A stretch of 60,000 nt of DNA, taken from NCBI GenBank assembly GCA_014529385.2, contig CM043971.1:84921340-84981339 (forward strand). Reading direction: 5' to 3'. Under the pieces are notes generated by a model that was not told the DNA's origin, did no database searches, and worked only from the letters and a program-made list of their open reading frames with translations. Source of the stretch: Adiantum capillus-veneris (taxonomy: Eukaryota > Streptophyta > Polypodiopsida > Polypodiales > Pteridaceae). Below, one piece after another: positions 12,353 to 24,089 of the stretch (within the stretch, counting starts at the first letter, position 1; each line of letters starts with the position of its first letter). Both the position numbers and the translations under genes were made by a program.

Positions 12353-12590
12353 ACCCTTGTACCTAGGAGAAAATGAAGAGAAATCATTGGTCTGCAAAAC
12401 ATCAAAATTAATTAGACCCAAAAAAACTTTGGATGTGGAGAATTTGCAATCCATTATGTCAACTTCAATCTACCCTTGTACCTAGGAGAAAATGAAGAGA
12501 AATCATTGGTCTGCAAAACATCAAAATTAATTAGACCCAAAAAAACTTTGGATGTGGAGAATTTGCAATCCATTATGTCAACTTCAATCT
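12353..12590 (+). repeat. 119-bp perfect tandem duplication between gag and protease
   Basis: 12353-12471 and 12472-12590 appear identical. The period is not a multiple of three, so the duplication itself shifts the frame of the gag-protease junction. Confidence 0.9.
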
Positions 12591-12689
12591 AATGCACAAT
12601 CACATTGGATGAGCTACTTAAGATACGACCACACCTATGGGGAGATTTGGAAACTACTATGGAAAAGATGGGCTTAAAGAAAGTAACCC

Positions 12690-13083
12690 AATAAAATTTA
12701 CACGAATTGCAAAACGAACAGACGCTAGCTAAAATTGCCAACTATGTGCCCCTGAATAAAGTAGGAGACTACTGCGAGGGGAACAAAGGAAACACAACCC
12801 TTATAGTACAATACAACGATGTAGAAACCATGGTTGTTTTGGATAGTGGGGCAGACATTGCCATAGCAACAAAAGCTATCTTGGAAGCCTGAGAAAAACT
12901 AGCAATTAGGCAAACAAGGATGAAACTGCAAACTGGCAGATCAACACATTGAGAAACCGATGGGCTTACTAGAAAATGTGATAGTCAACTTTTGTGGAAT
13001 TGACAGCCAATACACTTTTGCCATTGTAGATTTTGGAAAGAAACTTAGCTATGAAATTATCCTAGAAAGACCATTCATGAGAT
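12690..13083 (+). pseudogene. A1 retropepsin protease
   Basis: The frame at 12707-12892 contains VVLDSGADIAIATKAI, a retropepsin active-site loop (Asp-Ser-Gly) with the hydrophobic residues the fold needs. After a frame break the C-terminal signature EIILERPFMR appears at about 13053-13082, matching the family's ILGRPFM. The homologous parts of B are at 20424-20831 and 30644. The protease would mature Gag-Pol in virus-like particles. It is inactive because of the frameshift and stops. Confidence 0.75.
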
Positions 13084-14049
13084 AGATACAATTGATCCAC
13101 GATTGAGGAAATGATTGTCTTTACCTAAAATAAGTGGAGCAGTTACTTGGGTAAATTCGAAGGACCATTCTTACAAGGATGTCTTGAGGACACCAATACA
13201 GTAATTGGACTTCGAAACCTCAACAAAAACTAAATTACCGTTATGGATACAAAAAGACACTCCAATTTAGATGTGTAGGACTTTTGTATCGGACAGTTTA
13301 CGATGAGAAGACTACGTCTTAGACAGAGAAGTGAATGATGCGGAATGCATACTTGAACCATTCCCTGGAGATTTGTTTGAAACCTTTAAGTGGACTCAAT
13401 TTCTGGCCACCATGGACATGTGTGTTAACGAGACCACCCCCACACACTTTTGTGATAAGGATGGCTATGACATAATTCCTATCTAGATGGTATTTATTGA
13501 AATGATAGAGGAGCAACAGGTCTTCTCTGATCACTAGCATGATGCCACGGATGAGTCGGAAGAAGAAACACTTACAAAAGAGGAATTAGACTCTGAAAAA
13601 GAACATATAAGAGCAAAACTTCTACTCAAACTAGCATCGTAGACGTCAACAAAGATATCAAACAAAACGAGAAAACAACATGAAAATAAAAACATTAAAA
13701 CCTACAATGGAAAACAAAACTCAATTCTTGATGAAAGTGGATGCAACGGACTGCATAAAAGACAAGATAAAGGGATGATATCCAAACACAAAAAAGCTAG
13801 ATCAACAAACCAAAATGAAACAAAAATTGGATAAGCCTGATAGGACGAAAGGAAAAAAACCTCCAATGACAAAAACTGAATGCAAAGCAATACATAAAGA
13901 TCTGAAATGGACCTTGAAAGAAGTCTAGACCACGAAGATGGAATCAAAAAGCGATAAACTAGGAGCAATCAATGTTCTATCTCATTACAAAAAATACACT
14001 CTGCAAGATCAATGAATCATTATTGAACAATCCTTGCAACAACCACAAG
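13084..14049 (+). other. A1 protease-RT linker, degenerate
   Basis: Lysine- and glutamate-rich low-complexity text with many stops. It sits where B has its acidic, serine-rich linker (30968-31567). No domain recognised. Confidence 0.5.
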
Positions 14050-15440
14050 AATTAAGAAAATCCTATGAGGGACCTGAGACGCCAAACGAATTGACCTTGG
14101 GGAGCTAGGAGAAGAGTCAAAACCAGCATACATAGCTAGAGATCTATTGCAAGAGGAAGAAGAGATTCTCATTCAAACGTTAAAGGAATATAGGGATATC
14201 TTTGCTTGGTCTTATAAAAACCTTAAGGGAGTGGATCTTAAAATATGTCAGTATACTATCCCTATGAGAGATGATGCTAAGTCGAGCAGACAAAGACCAT
14301 ACAACTATAATGAGACATTTGATAAGAAGATCAAGGAAGGGATTGAGAATCTCAAGGCGGTTGAGCTCATCTAGAAAATAGAACACATTGATTGGGTATC
14401 ACCTATTGTGGTGGTGCCGAAAAAGAATGGCAAACTTAAGAGTGTGTGTAAATCTCAAGAAGGTGAACGCAGCCACAATACGAGATAACTACGCTCTTTT
14501 GATTAGGGATCATATTCTAGAACGGGTAGCTAACAAGGAGGCTTATAGTTTCTTGGACGGATTCTTTGGTTACAACCAATTGACATAGATCCCAAACATC
14601 AACATAAGACAAATTTCGCCACAGAATGGGGAATTTTTGCTTATAGGGTCATGCCTTTTGGACTGAACAATGTATCAGCAACATTCCAAAGGCTAATAAG
14701 CCATGCTTTAATGAAGATCTACAAATTTCCTAGACGTATACATGGATGAGATCTTTGTGCACATTCTACAAAAAGAGAGAGTCATTTCGAACATTTACAA
14801 TGTGTCTTTGAGAAATGCCGTCAATATAGGATTTGTTTAAATCTTGAAAAATGCGCTTTTATGGTTAGACAGTGCAAAATTCTTAGACATATTGTATAAA
14901 AAAATAATATTGCCATAGTGATGGAGAAGGTGGCAGTGATCGCTGAAATGGCTAGACCAACAAATGTCAAGGAAGTTCAAGCATTTATGGGACATTGTGG
15001 CTATTACGATAGATTGATTTACATGTATGCAGTCATAGCTAAACCCGTTTATAGCCTAATGACTCATTTTGAGAGGACATATTAATGCAAGGAATCATTC
15101 CATAAGCTTAAACAACCTTTGACCACATCACCAATATTGAAAACTCCAAACTGGAACAAAGTTTCCATGTGCATGTAGATGCTTCAAATTTTGCTATTCG
15201 TTGCATATTAATTCAGCCAGGAGAGGGGAGTATGGATTTCCCTATATTATACGCCAGCAAACAGCTAAACCTAGCAGAAAAGAATTACACAACCACTGAA
15301 GGGAAGGTCTTGGAATGGTGTACGTAGTCAAGAAATTCTAACATTACTTGTTAGCTAACAAGTTTGTCTTTTTCTTGGATCATCAAGCCGTACTCTATTT
15401 GGTGAACAAGGCATGCAATACATGAAGAACAATGTTAATC
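14050..15440 (+). pseudogene. A1 reverse transcriptase and RNase H, truncated
   Basis: The frame 14147-14374 has the RT N-terminal region (LKEYRDIFAWSYKNLKGVD). The frame 14388-14588 has LRVCVNLKKVNAATIRDNYAL and AYSFLDGFFGYNQ, the motif A region. At about 14740 the catalytic motif reads Tyr-Met-Asp-Glu, so the second aspartate of YxDD is lost. Then follow CVFEKCRQYRICLN, the connection GHCGYYDRLI, and the RNase H start HVDASNFAI (about 15170) and KNYTTTE. The sequence stops matching at about 15440, before the end of RNase H. Many frameshifts and a damaged active site make it dead. Confidence 0.85.
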
Positions 15441-15453
15441 GACAAGTTAGACG

Positions 15454-15842
15454 GTGGAGTCAGCATTGGGCGAATAGGAAGCTTGGGGATTGCCCAACGC
15501 CACCTATCGCTTGGTGTTGACCTTGGTGTAACCAACGATGGAGGACCCTTTTGGTGATGTGATTACAATTCATGTAGAGGAGTCAGCACTGGGCGAATAT
15601 GAGGCTTGGGGACTGCCCAATGCTACCTATCGCTTGGTGTTGACCTTCGGGTTAAAGACATTACAAGAGGCAATAGAATCAATACTAGGTGAATAGGAAG
15701 CTTTGGGACTGCCCAACACTCCCTATCGCTTGGTGTTGGCCTTGGGGTTGAAGACATGACATGCGATAGTGAAGTCAACACCAGGTGAATATGAGGCTTG
15801 GGGACTGCCCAATGCCACCTATCGCTTGGTGTTGACCTTGGC
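15454..15842 (+). repeat. Degenerate minisatellite, four units
   Basis: A core of about 70 bp (containing GAGGCTTGGGGACTGCCCAA and CTATCGCTTGGTGTTG) occurs at about 15454, 15580, 15678 and 15772. Spacers vary, so the period is about 95-125 bp. It lies between the break in A1's RNase H and the LTR of B and may be the U3 part of B's LTR. Confidence 0.75.
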
Positions 15843-16146
15843 AAATATGCGTCGGCACATCCACGGATATTACTTTGTTTTAAGTCATGAGCCGAGCTTG
15901 TCGGTCCAATAGGAAAAGGGTAAGAGTGATTGCCGATGAGAGGTGCACTCTAACTGGAACATTCAAGGGTTAGTTGGCTAAGCATGGACCCCCACGTGTG
16001 AATGGACAAGCTCATATAGAAGTCACCTGAACCTAAAAATCACTTATTCTCTCATTTGTGCAATTGAAGAGTGCTCTTGCTCCATCTCCATCTTCTTCTT
16101 CTTCATCTCCCTCTGTGTGTGTGCTTGTGTGTGTGTGTGTGTATGC

Positions 16147-16214
<68 letters not shown>

Positions 16215-16451
16215 AATCGAGCATTGCAACGACGGCACGGCAGCGGCAAGGTGGTTGAGCGTGGCACGGAAGTAGCTCCTTATTCTTTGCGGCGAGGAAT
16301 CCTCCACAAAGGCGAGCTTAGGGCGGTGAGTGACACACCCTTGCTCTCTTGAGCTTGCTAGATTAGTCTGGTGGTGTGCTTGCAGCCATTTGTGGCTCGC
16401 ACACAGTGTACGACAAGTCCCTTGCATTGCCACGTGCAATATACGCGCACA
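15843..16451 (+). repeat. B 5' LTR, 3' portion
   Basis: This is the stretch just before the Asp-type primer site, ending ...GCGCACA (CA terminus at 16451). It contains a (GT)n/(GA)n microsatellite. The second LTR is absent from the window, so the left boundary cannot be fixed and may include the minisatellite. Confidence 0.55.
16149..16213. repeat. (GA)n microsatellite
   Basis: An uninterrupted GA run of about 65 bp, preceded by a shorter GT run. The serine-leucine and arginine-glutamate frames across it are artefacts. Confidence 0.95.
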
Positions 16452-16455
16452 TTTT

Positions 16456-16473
16456 TGGCGCCATTGCCGGAGA
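16456..16473 (+). promoter_or_regulatory. Primer-binding site of B
   Basis: TGGCGCCATTGCCGGAGA, three T's after the LTR end, differs at two of 17 positions from the plant tRNA-Asp 3'-end complement (TGGCGCCGTTGCCGGGG). This primer is typical of Tat/Athila gypsy elements. Confidence 0.85.
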
Positions 16474-17227
16474 AATGCCCTGCATTAAGCTCGAGTAGCA
16501 CTCTATGATGCTTTGTGGTGCATTATGAAATGTAGGAAAGGTAGAGAAAGAAGGTGTGTGGCTTGTTGAGAAGGATTTGTGACCTTTGTTTTGCTCCAGT
16601 GTACTGTTTTTGTTAATAAGGTATTGCAATGTACTGTGTTTTCTCTATTAATAAGATGTTAGAATTAAGGTAGTAGACCTATAATGTTAGTTTTGTAAGG
16701 TACAATAAGTAGATCTGTTAGCTAATGAGTTGTTGTAGTACAGTGTTAGTGTGTAGCAGTAGTACCTATGTTAGTTGTAAGTAGGTAGCTTAGCTGTGTT
16801 AGTTGTAAGTAGGTAGCTTAGGTGTGTGTGTGCTCGCATGCGCAGCGCGGCCGCGACGACCTTATCCCAAAAAAAATAAAAAAATAAAAAAAAAAATAAT
16901 TTTAAAAAATGTAGGACAGGGATCAAAAATATTCCCCAGGCCCAAGCCCAAGCCCACGCTCAGGCAGGCCTCAGTCACCCTTTAGAATTACTTATTTTAG
17001 CCTCACGTCTAAGTAAAAATTGACCCTTTTGAGGACCATTGGAGCTTCAAGTAACCGAACGTTGTGCTATAAAGCACACCACAACCCCCTAAGCGATACG
17101 CTCGTTTCGAGCTATCACACGCTTTAATCCAAAAATCGATAATTAAAAAATATCAAAAAACATAAAAAACAAGTGAAAACGGGGTGCAAAACGCCCAAAA
17201 AATCAGGCGGTTAACTTTCAAAGGCAC
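16474..17227 (+). other. B leader
   Basis: Non-coding. It includes a doubled TTAGTTGTAAGTAGGTAGCT at about 16769-16819, a GC-rich spot with a NotI-like GCGGCCGC at about 16847, and an A-rich tract at 16869-16905. Confidence 0.6.
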
Positions 17228-20200
17228 ATGCATCTACGCTCTGGTTGTGTGCTAGAGGCCGAGCAACTAGCGAGAATTTCAACTTACGCGAGTTCTCAAT
17301 ACCCACCTACTTTAGGTTCCGGGCCCTCGGCGGGAACCCAAGGTAGTACCACTCAGGACCCGCATATAGTGTCTAGTGACTCTTCCTTTGACTACGATGT
17401 CCTTGAGGGTTACCCAAAGCCTAATCCCAATAGCTCAAGCCAAGACATGCATGCCATGGGTCCATGGTCCGGACCAAGCGTGCTTAGCTGCTTGAAGGAA
17501 ACCTTTAATAGAGCCACTCGCTCCGAACATGGAACTAACGATGTAAATGAGGGGGGTGGAGAAGTAAATTCTCCATTCATGACCAATGTAGACCCTATGC
17601 CTTTAGAGAGTGTGCACGTGAATACTCCATTCACTACACCCCCTAACTCTTCAGAGCTATTCCCCTCTGAGGTTATATTTCCTGATGGTAGAAGCCTTGG
17701 CGAAGGGCAAGAGGTTCAGCGATATATCATTGCGGCTATGGAAAAGGAAATCGACAGCTTACTCAAGGCAGAGCAACGAAGAGAGTTAAAAGCGAAAGCC
17801 CCTATGTCAATATCATTGCTAGGAGAGCAATCGAGTGCTCCTGAATTAGCGGTCACTAAGGGTCAACCCATAGAGATCCACATTGCATCTAGTTCAAAAG
17901 ACACCCCTAGCACCTCAATTCTAGATGAAGCGTTCTTAAATGAGAACTGGGAGTACAAACTACAAACAAAAACTCTAACCGATCTATACAGAGGTCACAC
18001 CTATTACGTGGGTTGGTTAGATGTCCTACAATCCACAACGGGTGCTACTAGTGTAGAGGATCGACAACAAAGAGTTTGTGAGGTCATCCATAGGGTTATT
18101 GAGCTAGAGAGACAGAACAAGGGGATCCACATGCCTTCAACGGGTCTCATGAGATCCTTGTGATACAGGGAAGGCTAAACAACCAACCTTATCGCAAATG
18201 GAGACTCCCTCGATAAGTCCGATGGATCCTCCATATGTTATTTCGCCAGGGGTCTCAGTGCAATCTGAGCCCACAAGTGATAGCTTTACTTTTCCAAGTC
18301 TAGCTCATCTTTCCCTTGATGACACCACTGCTACCATGCCTACCCCAATGACGGGCATGCCAAGAAACACGCCATGGACCTCATTTGTTAGTAAAGCACT
18401 GCTACATGGTAGCTCAATGCCTGCAACAATACCTACAAGGGTGTACCAATTGTATACACCTATGGGTCCTCATACTCATGTAGTTCCTATCCCTCCCATT
18501 GTTTTAACAACCTATGCTCCACAACCACAACACCCAAGTTCTTATTTCCATGGGACCATACCGGCTAGCATTAGCATGTCACATCCGACGTCTGCTATGC
18601 CTAGGGCCACACATATGAACTTTGGGCCGCCACATGGCACAACACTGTACCAAACGTGGAACCCAAGGGCTTCCTATGCGCCAAGCCTAATGCCAATACC
18701 TACTCCACATGTAGTCTCTGGAGCGCCTTCACCCACGGTGCCTGCTCACTTAGGTGACTTGGCAAACATTTGCTCAAGCTATCGGTCGATCTATTGGTGA
18801 GAATATGCGTAACACGCCTGATAGAGAGCCTAGAAGTAAGGCAAAACAATCATATGTATCCAAGAAGGGAGCAACAATGGTGCTCAATATGCTATGGTCC
18901 GCATAGTACCAGTGAATGCCCTACTTTTAGAGTGAAATTCAATGGGAATTGCAATGTCTGTGGGGGGTATGGGCATCAAGCTAAGGATTGCATAGTATTT
19001 AAGCGCGCGATGGCCAATAGACCAACCTTAGCATGGACAGACACACCTCGAGTGCCTGCATTAATGCCGGCCCCACCTCTTGGACAAACGTCACAACACA
19101 TTGTCCCTAAGGTCCAAAATGTTGTTCAAACAACACCCTTATCACCTCCAGTGCTAGGACCACAACCACCACATCCGAGAATCACTTCTATGAATTAAGT
19201 GGGCTGTGAGTCATCTATTGCTTGTTTGGAAGGTTGTGAGGAAGATATAGACCCTAATATTGCCTATGGGATTGATGCGCTTGAAGAAAGTCCACAATAC
19301 TACATGGAGGACTATTGGGGACAAGTCAAATCTGTCTATCAAGTAGCTGCTCTTGGTGCAAGAGGCCAAAATATCAATTACACTGCTAAGAGACCACCTC
19401 TTCAATGCTATGAGTGTGGAGGTCCACATCGTGTGACCGAGTGTCCTATTAGGCTACAAAAGAACGCCACACTAATGCAAACCAATCAAGCGAGCACGTC
19501 CACAATGCCGATACTCATGTGTAATCGATGTGGCATGGATCATTTGATTGCCCAATGTCTGAATAATCCCAATGCACCGAAGATCACACCATTAAACTTG
19601 ATTGAGGTTACCGAGGAGCCATCACAGAGTACACCTGTGGTACTAGTAAACGTACTCACACGATCGATGCTCCAAAAACAAAAGTATATTCTTGAAGAAA
19701 GAGACACGGAATCAATTGCCCAATCTTAGAAGAAGAAGAAAATATGAAGGAAGAGATCGCAAAAAGCAGCGAAGTTAGACCCCAGTTCAAAGACCAACAT
19801 AGGAACTGGTGGTGACCCCGTATATATGAATGACACCGAAGAGGATTCTGATTTAGGTGAAACCATGGAGACCAAAATGATCACTAAGAAAGAAACCAAC
19901 AAGGAAGATCGTCATGAGCCACAATGCCCAGGATCCAAGAAGAAGATAGGAACTTATCCAAACCCTACAGAGGAGATCGAGCGAGTTAAGCAATTAAGGA
20001 GTTTGGTAGAAGATACCCAAAGGGATCTAGAGCCCAGCACCTAGGCAGATCCAGATTACAGACACAATGTTCCCTACGCAACAACAACCTCACCAAGTCC
20101 ATAGACCCTTAGCCATACCTAGTGTCATCCAAGAAGAAAGTGACTTAAAGTCATGGGAAAGTGGGTGTACTCACTTCTTGTTGGAAAGAATGTTTATAGA

Positions 20201-20375
20201 GGGACTACCTGATCCTATCGAAGAAATGAAGATACCATCTTCCCCACGTCAAGGGACTGAAGACCAAAAGATGCCGTTAAATATTGCCAAATTGATGGAT
20301 TTCATGGCTTCAAAATTGATAACCACCATCATGTCCAAACTATATGGAGACCCTGAGCTATTCTTAGCTCTTTGA
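17228..20375 (+). pseudogene. B gag with four zinc knuckles, interrupted
   Basis: The first frame (17228-18163, 311 codons) starts MHLRSG, a common start of plant Tat/Athila-type Gag, and is serine/proline-rich. Frames at 18198-18800 and 18770-19198 continue it with a Met/Pro/Thr-rich stretch. Four CCHC knuckles follow: CSICYGPHSTSEC (18881), CNVCGGYGHQAKDC (18950), CYECGGPHRVTEC (19406) and CNRCGMDHLIAQC (19519). The second has the canonical CX2CX4HX4C spacing. The other three are CX2CX3HX4C. Knuckles bind the genomic RNA during packaging. A TAA at 19196-19198 splits the knuckle region in one frame. The tail (19826-20375) is charged. The start at 17228 is the first ATG after the leader. Frame changes near 18165 and 18770 and the TAA make it non-functional as it stands. 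Confidence 0.75.
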
Positions 20376-20423
20376 GCTTTTCTCAATGGAGAACTGAAGG
20401 TCGGGCTACCACAATTTTCACAG

Positions 20424-20831
20424 ATGGATGGAGCTAGGGAGATGCCAATAGAGGAGGAATGCTTAGATCCACAAACCAACCTAGATAAGAACCTTGTTGT
20501 AGAAATACCTATTAACAAGTTGGGCCAATACTTTGAGGGCGATGAATCCAATGCGACCATACCAATCACTACTAAGAATTTAATTGTGAAGGGAATCCTT
20601 GATGGTGGCGTTGGGGTTAGCAATGTGACTAAAAATTGTTGGGAAGCTTTGGGAAGACCTCACCTTGGGACCACAACCATCGTAGTAAAGATGATCAATG
20701 GGTCTATTGTTAAACCTATTGGGATGCTAGAAGATCTCAAGATCAAGGTATTTGGACATAAAATACGAATTACCTTCATTGCTATGGATTTCTCCAAGCA
20801 CACTATGGCATCTGAGATGATCTTAGGACGT
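20424..20831 (+). pseudogene. B protease, first part, cut by G1
   Basis: The frame reads LVVEIPINKLGQYFEGDESN, then the active-site region GILDGGVGVSNVTKNCWEAL and later EMILGR. In retropepsins the catalytic loop is Asp-Ser/Thr-Gly. Here it is Asp-Gly-Gly, so the second residue is lost. The frame runs into the LTR of the inverted G1 element at 20832. The next codons of the protease (PFMREAKMVYGW) are found at 30644, on the far side of that element. This is direct evidence of nested insertion. Confidence 0.85.
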
Positions 20832-22728
20832 TGTCGAGGGATAAGTGTGCGAAAGGTGAGCCGGGAAGGCACCGAGCCCCTGGCTGTGAGAGGTGAGGGG
20901 AAAAGAGGTGCAACAGACACAATTAGCAGAAACGGAGCTTAAAACAATCAGTTCGCTTAATACCAGTTAATCAACAGTATCCATGATTAATCAATCGTTA
21001 ATGGAGGCTTTATGCTCCTTACAAGGTGGAACCTGGCTTAATCCAGGTACTAATCAAGAAAATTAATAATGACCTGCTTAATATTGCCTTCTGCTTCTTC
21101 TCGATACGGCATAGGAACCTCGTCTTCCAATGGCCGTCTAATTTGGCTTAAGATTTATGGCTTATGAGAGTGAGAATAGGCAAACTTGGCTTAGCTCCTG
21201 AGAGATTAGGGAGCTTTGGGTTTGTCTTAAGGAGATTAGGATTAGAGCTCAACTTATCATATTAGGCTTAGGCCTGGCTTTGGCTTGGCAGAAGAGCTTA
21301 AGAGATCCGAGCTTATGCTTGGCTTGGCTTCAGAAATTAAGAAATCGGGCTTAAGCTTGATTAATGAGAGTTTAGGCTTGGCTTTGGCTTATGAGGTTAG
21401 GATTCAAAGCTTGGGCTTAGAGAACTTATGATGTTTAGCATGGTTCTGGCTAAAGAAATCGATGGGAGCTTAAGATGGCTTAATTGCTTGCCCAAGAGCT
21501 TGTTATGAAAGCCTCCTAATGGCTTGCTTAATGAGTGTTTAAGAGCTTTGGCCTCTTCTCCCAGAGAGAGAAAATTCCATAAGATGAGGAGGAGAGCCTA
21601 AGAAATCACACGACACCCCAAGTGGAGCCCCCCTTTTCTTTTATACCATGCATGAGAATTTTTCTTGCTAAAAGAGGCCCCTGGTGACGTGGCAAGCGGT
21701 TCTGGAGCTGCTCGAAAATCAGCGGCACTGGTGCCGAAAATGAGCACAAAGAGGTTCCATGCATTATTTGCTTTTGTGGCGAGGGTGTTTGAGAGCCATG
21801 CCGGCCGGTGCAAGTGAAAAAGCAACTGGTTGCGCTGCCGATTTTGCCCTGCTCGCCATACCCTCTTCCCCTTCACACACAAGGTCAATTTTCACTTAAA
21901 ACAGCGGGCGGCCTTGGTTAGCGTGGGCGGGCATTGAATTAGGCCCTTGGGCGGCCTCTTTTAATTCTAGTGGGCAGCCTTTGGCTTGCAAGGGCACCAT
22001 TATTAGTACACATTTCGGCCGAGGCAAGGTATCACATTCGGGCATACATACCGGCCATGCAACGTTGCAAAAGGCTTCATGTTCGGTACACATGTCGGCG
22101 AAGGCAATGCCAAGCACAACATCTCACTTAAGCAGTCCCGTCGAGCAACCTCATCATGAAATTTGTTGCTTCTACTACGTTCCAAACCCTGGTTGCTGCT
22201 CAAAATTCCAAAATAGCACACCGATCGAGTGGACTGGACTGGTATGAAACCGCCCCCCGATGAATCTTAAACGGTCAATAACTTGACAACCGTAAATCCG
22301 ATCACTGATCTGAAAAGACCGACGTGCTCCTCAAAGTGAGCACTTCAGGCCCGTACATTCATTTCAATTTTGTCATCTTAGCTGCAGTTGTCCAATCCGG
22401 TACGGATCTACAATCGGTTTGAACTTTAAACTGCCATAACTTCTTCACCGTAGCTCCAATCGACGAGCCATAAAGATAGGCTGCTAGAGCACATCGAGCA
22501 CTACAGTTCTAGGTCACAATATCTCATCCATGTCCACTTCAATCATAACACTTTTTAGCATCATTAAGGCATGTTTTGGCCCTTTCAGCCTCATTTGACA
22601 TACATTCAACATTGAACTTGGCCTATTACCAGGCCTTAATCACTGTTCATTAAACATATAAGCTTCAAACAAACTTGATGTGCATTATTTTGGCATCGTT
22701 CTTAGCATGGGAGCGGAGCTGCAGGACA
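20832..22728 (-). repeat. G1 3' LTR (1,897 bp)
   Basis: It matches 28705-30639 over its whole length. Its U5-side half (about 21050-21560) is crowded with short GGCTTA/GCTTGG motifs. A TATA box on the minus strand lies at 21639-21645. It ends at GACA 22728, next to the polypurine tract. Confidence 0.92.
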
Positions 22729-22746
22729 TCCACCCCCTCTGAACCT
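22729..22746 (-). promoter_or_regulatory. G1 polypurine tract
   Basis: The minus strand reads AGGTTCAGAGGGGGTGGA directly before the 3' LTR, the position from which plus-strand DNA synthesis is primed. A similar purine tract lies at the end of the decayed copy at about 5728-5746. Confidence 0.8.
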
Positions 22747-22775
22747 GCACAGCCTCCAGTCTGTGCCAATTGCAC

Positions 22776-24050
22776 TTAATCAGCTTCATTAAAATCATCA
22801 TCAGACATATCATCTGATGTAAACATAACATGATCCTCTGGAGGTGGATCGGAATGGGAATCTTCAAGAACAACCTCACCTTCTCGCTTCTTGAACAGCT
22901 TGATCCGTTTTCCTACAATAGGCACCTTGAGCATAGTGCCATCTAGTTCACATAACTGATATGTCGCATTATCAAAAACATGTTGCACCACATATGGTCC
23001 AAACCACTGTTTAACCATTTTCCGCATAGCAAAGTATTGGTTCTCCAAGCTACTGTCAGAGACAAGTACCCAGTCACCATCTTTGATAGCATGTGGTCGT
23101 AGTCTGTGCTTTCCATCAAATGCTGCCTTATTCTTCAATCTTGCCTCCTTAAGCTTCTCTTTAGCATGTTCAATATCCTCTTGACGCCTCTCAAGCTGGC
23201 GAATATGTAGAGCAAGCAAGTCTTCAGTAGACATACCTTCTTCCCATGGCATTATGGTCCAAGTCGTAACTGCTTCCTCTGTAGGCATAATGGGTTTTTG
23301 CACATGCATCAATTCAAATGGCATAAATCCTGTAACTGAACTGTGTGTAGTGCGATCAGCCCGTAAAGCAAATGGCAAGAGTTTAGGCCAATCAACAATA
23401 TGTCCTTCACACGCCTTTGCTAAAGCTTTAACAATACGCAGATGTCCTCTTTCACTTTTTCTGTTACCTTCTGGATTGTATGCTATAGTGAGAGCGAGTT
23501 TAATGCCCATACGAGCAAAAAACTCTCGAGCTTCATCTGCATCCATCTCTCCTCTATCTGCAGTAATTCTGCCAACACATCCATACTTGGAGATAACATC
23601 TTCAAGCAAGAACTTGCATACTGAACTGGTAGCTTTGGGATGCAAATCTCTGCCTTCAACTTGATCAGTAAGATCTTCTCTGGCAAGAACAATATATCTC
23701 ATCTACCACACTCCTGCTGGCATTGTAATAAGGTCCACCACCCACTTGTAGTGCATAGCCAGCGGATAGGTGGGATGCAATCCATCTCTATGTCGCACAT
23801 TAGAGTATTGTTGACATATTAAGCATGATTCCACAAATTGAATCACATCTTTGTACATACCTTTCCACCAATACCGGTCTTTAATCTTAACAAAAGTTGC
23901 CTAGACTCCTCTGTGTCCATCCCATATACTTTCATGAAACTCTTTAATCACCTACTATTGGGTTGCTTTGTCACAAATAATTCGTTGTGGTACCCCTCCT
24001 GGGCGCTTCTATTGCTTCCATAAATGTTCATCTTTCAGAAAATAGCCATA
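22776..24050 (-). CDS. G1 integrase
   Basis: The 308-codon frame 22776-23702 holds the integrase core and C-terminus. The core has AREDLTDQVEGR (first catalytic Asp region), ITADRGEMDADEAREFF (second Asp) and GNRKSERGH (the Glu about 35 residues later). The GPY-type C-terminus reads WFGPYVVQHVFDNATYQL, and an acidic tail ends the protein. The upstream zinc-binding (H2C2) part lies at about 23703-24050 in other frames, interrupted by stops. Integrase would insert the element's cDNA into nuclear DNA. The same protein is seen in pieces at 5356-5691 and 55436-55627. The catalytic core is intact, but the join to the zinc-binding part is broken. Confidence 0.85.
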
Positions 24051-24089
24051 GACCTTTTTCCTGATCTTCTTGAATTCTTGAGCACTCCA

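Larger units (their letters stand above)
6358..15440 (+). mobile_element. Gypsy element A1 (tRNA-Asp-primed, Tat/Athila-like), decayed
   Basis: The order is LTR promoter part, Asp-type primer site (7395), a 2-kb leader, gag, protease, RT, RNase H, all on the plus strand and all interrupted by many stops. The gag region matches element A2 at the right end of the window, so the two belong to one family. The left LTR boundary is uncertain. The right side is lost inside RNase H at about 15440, where a minisatellite and the LTR of element B begin. Integrase and the 3' LTR are missing. Confidence 0.75.

Noticed and set aside
16033-16439. Open frames rich in Ser-Leu or Arg-Glu
   Set aside because: They are produced by the (GA)n microsatellite in the LTR of element B.
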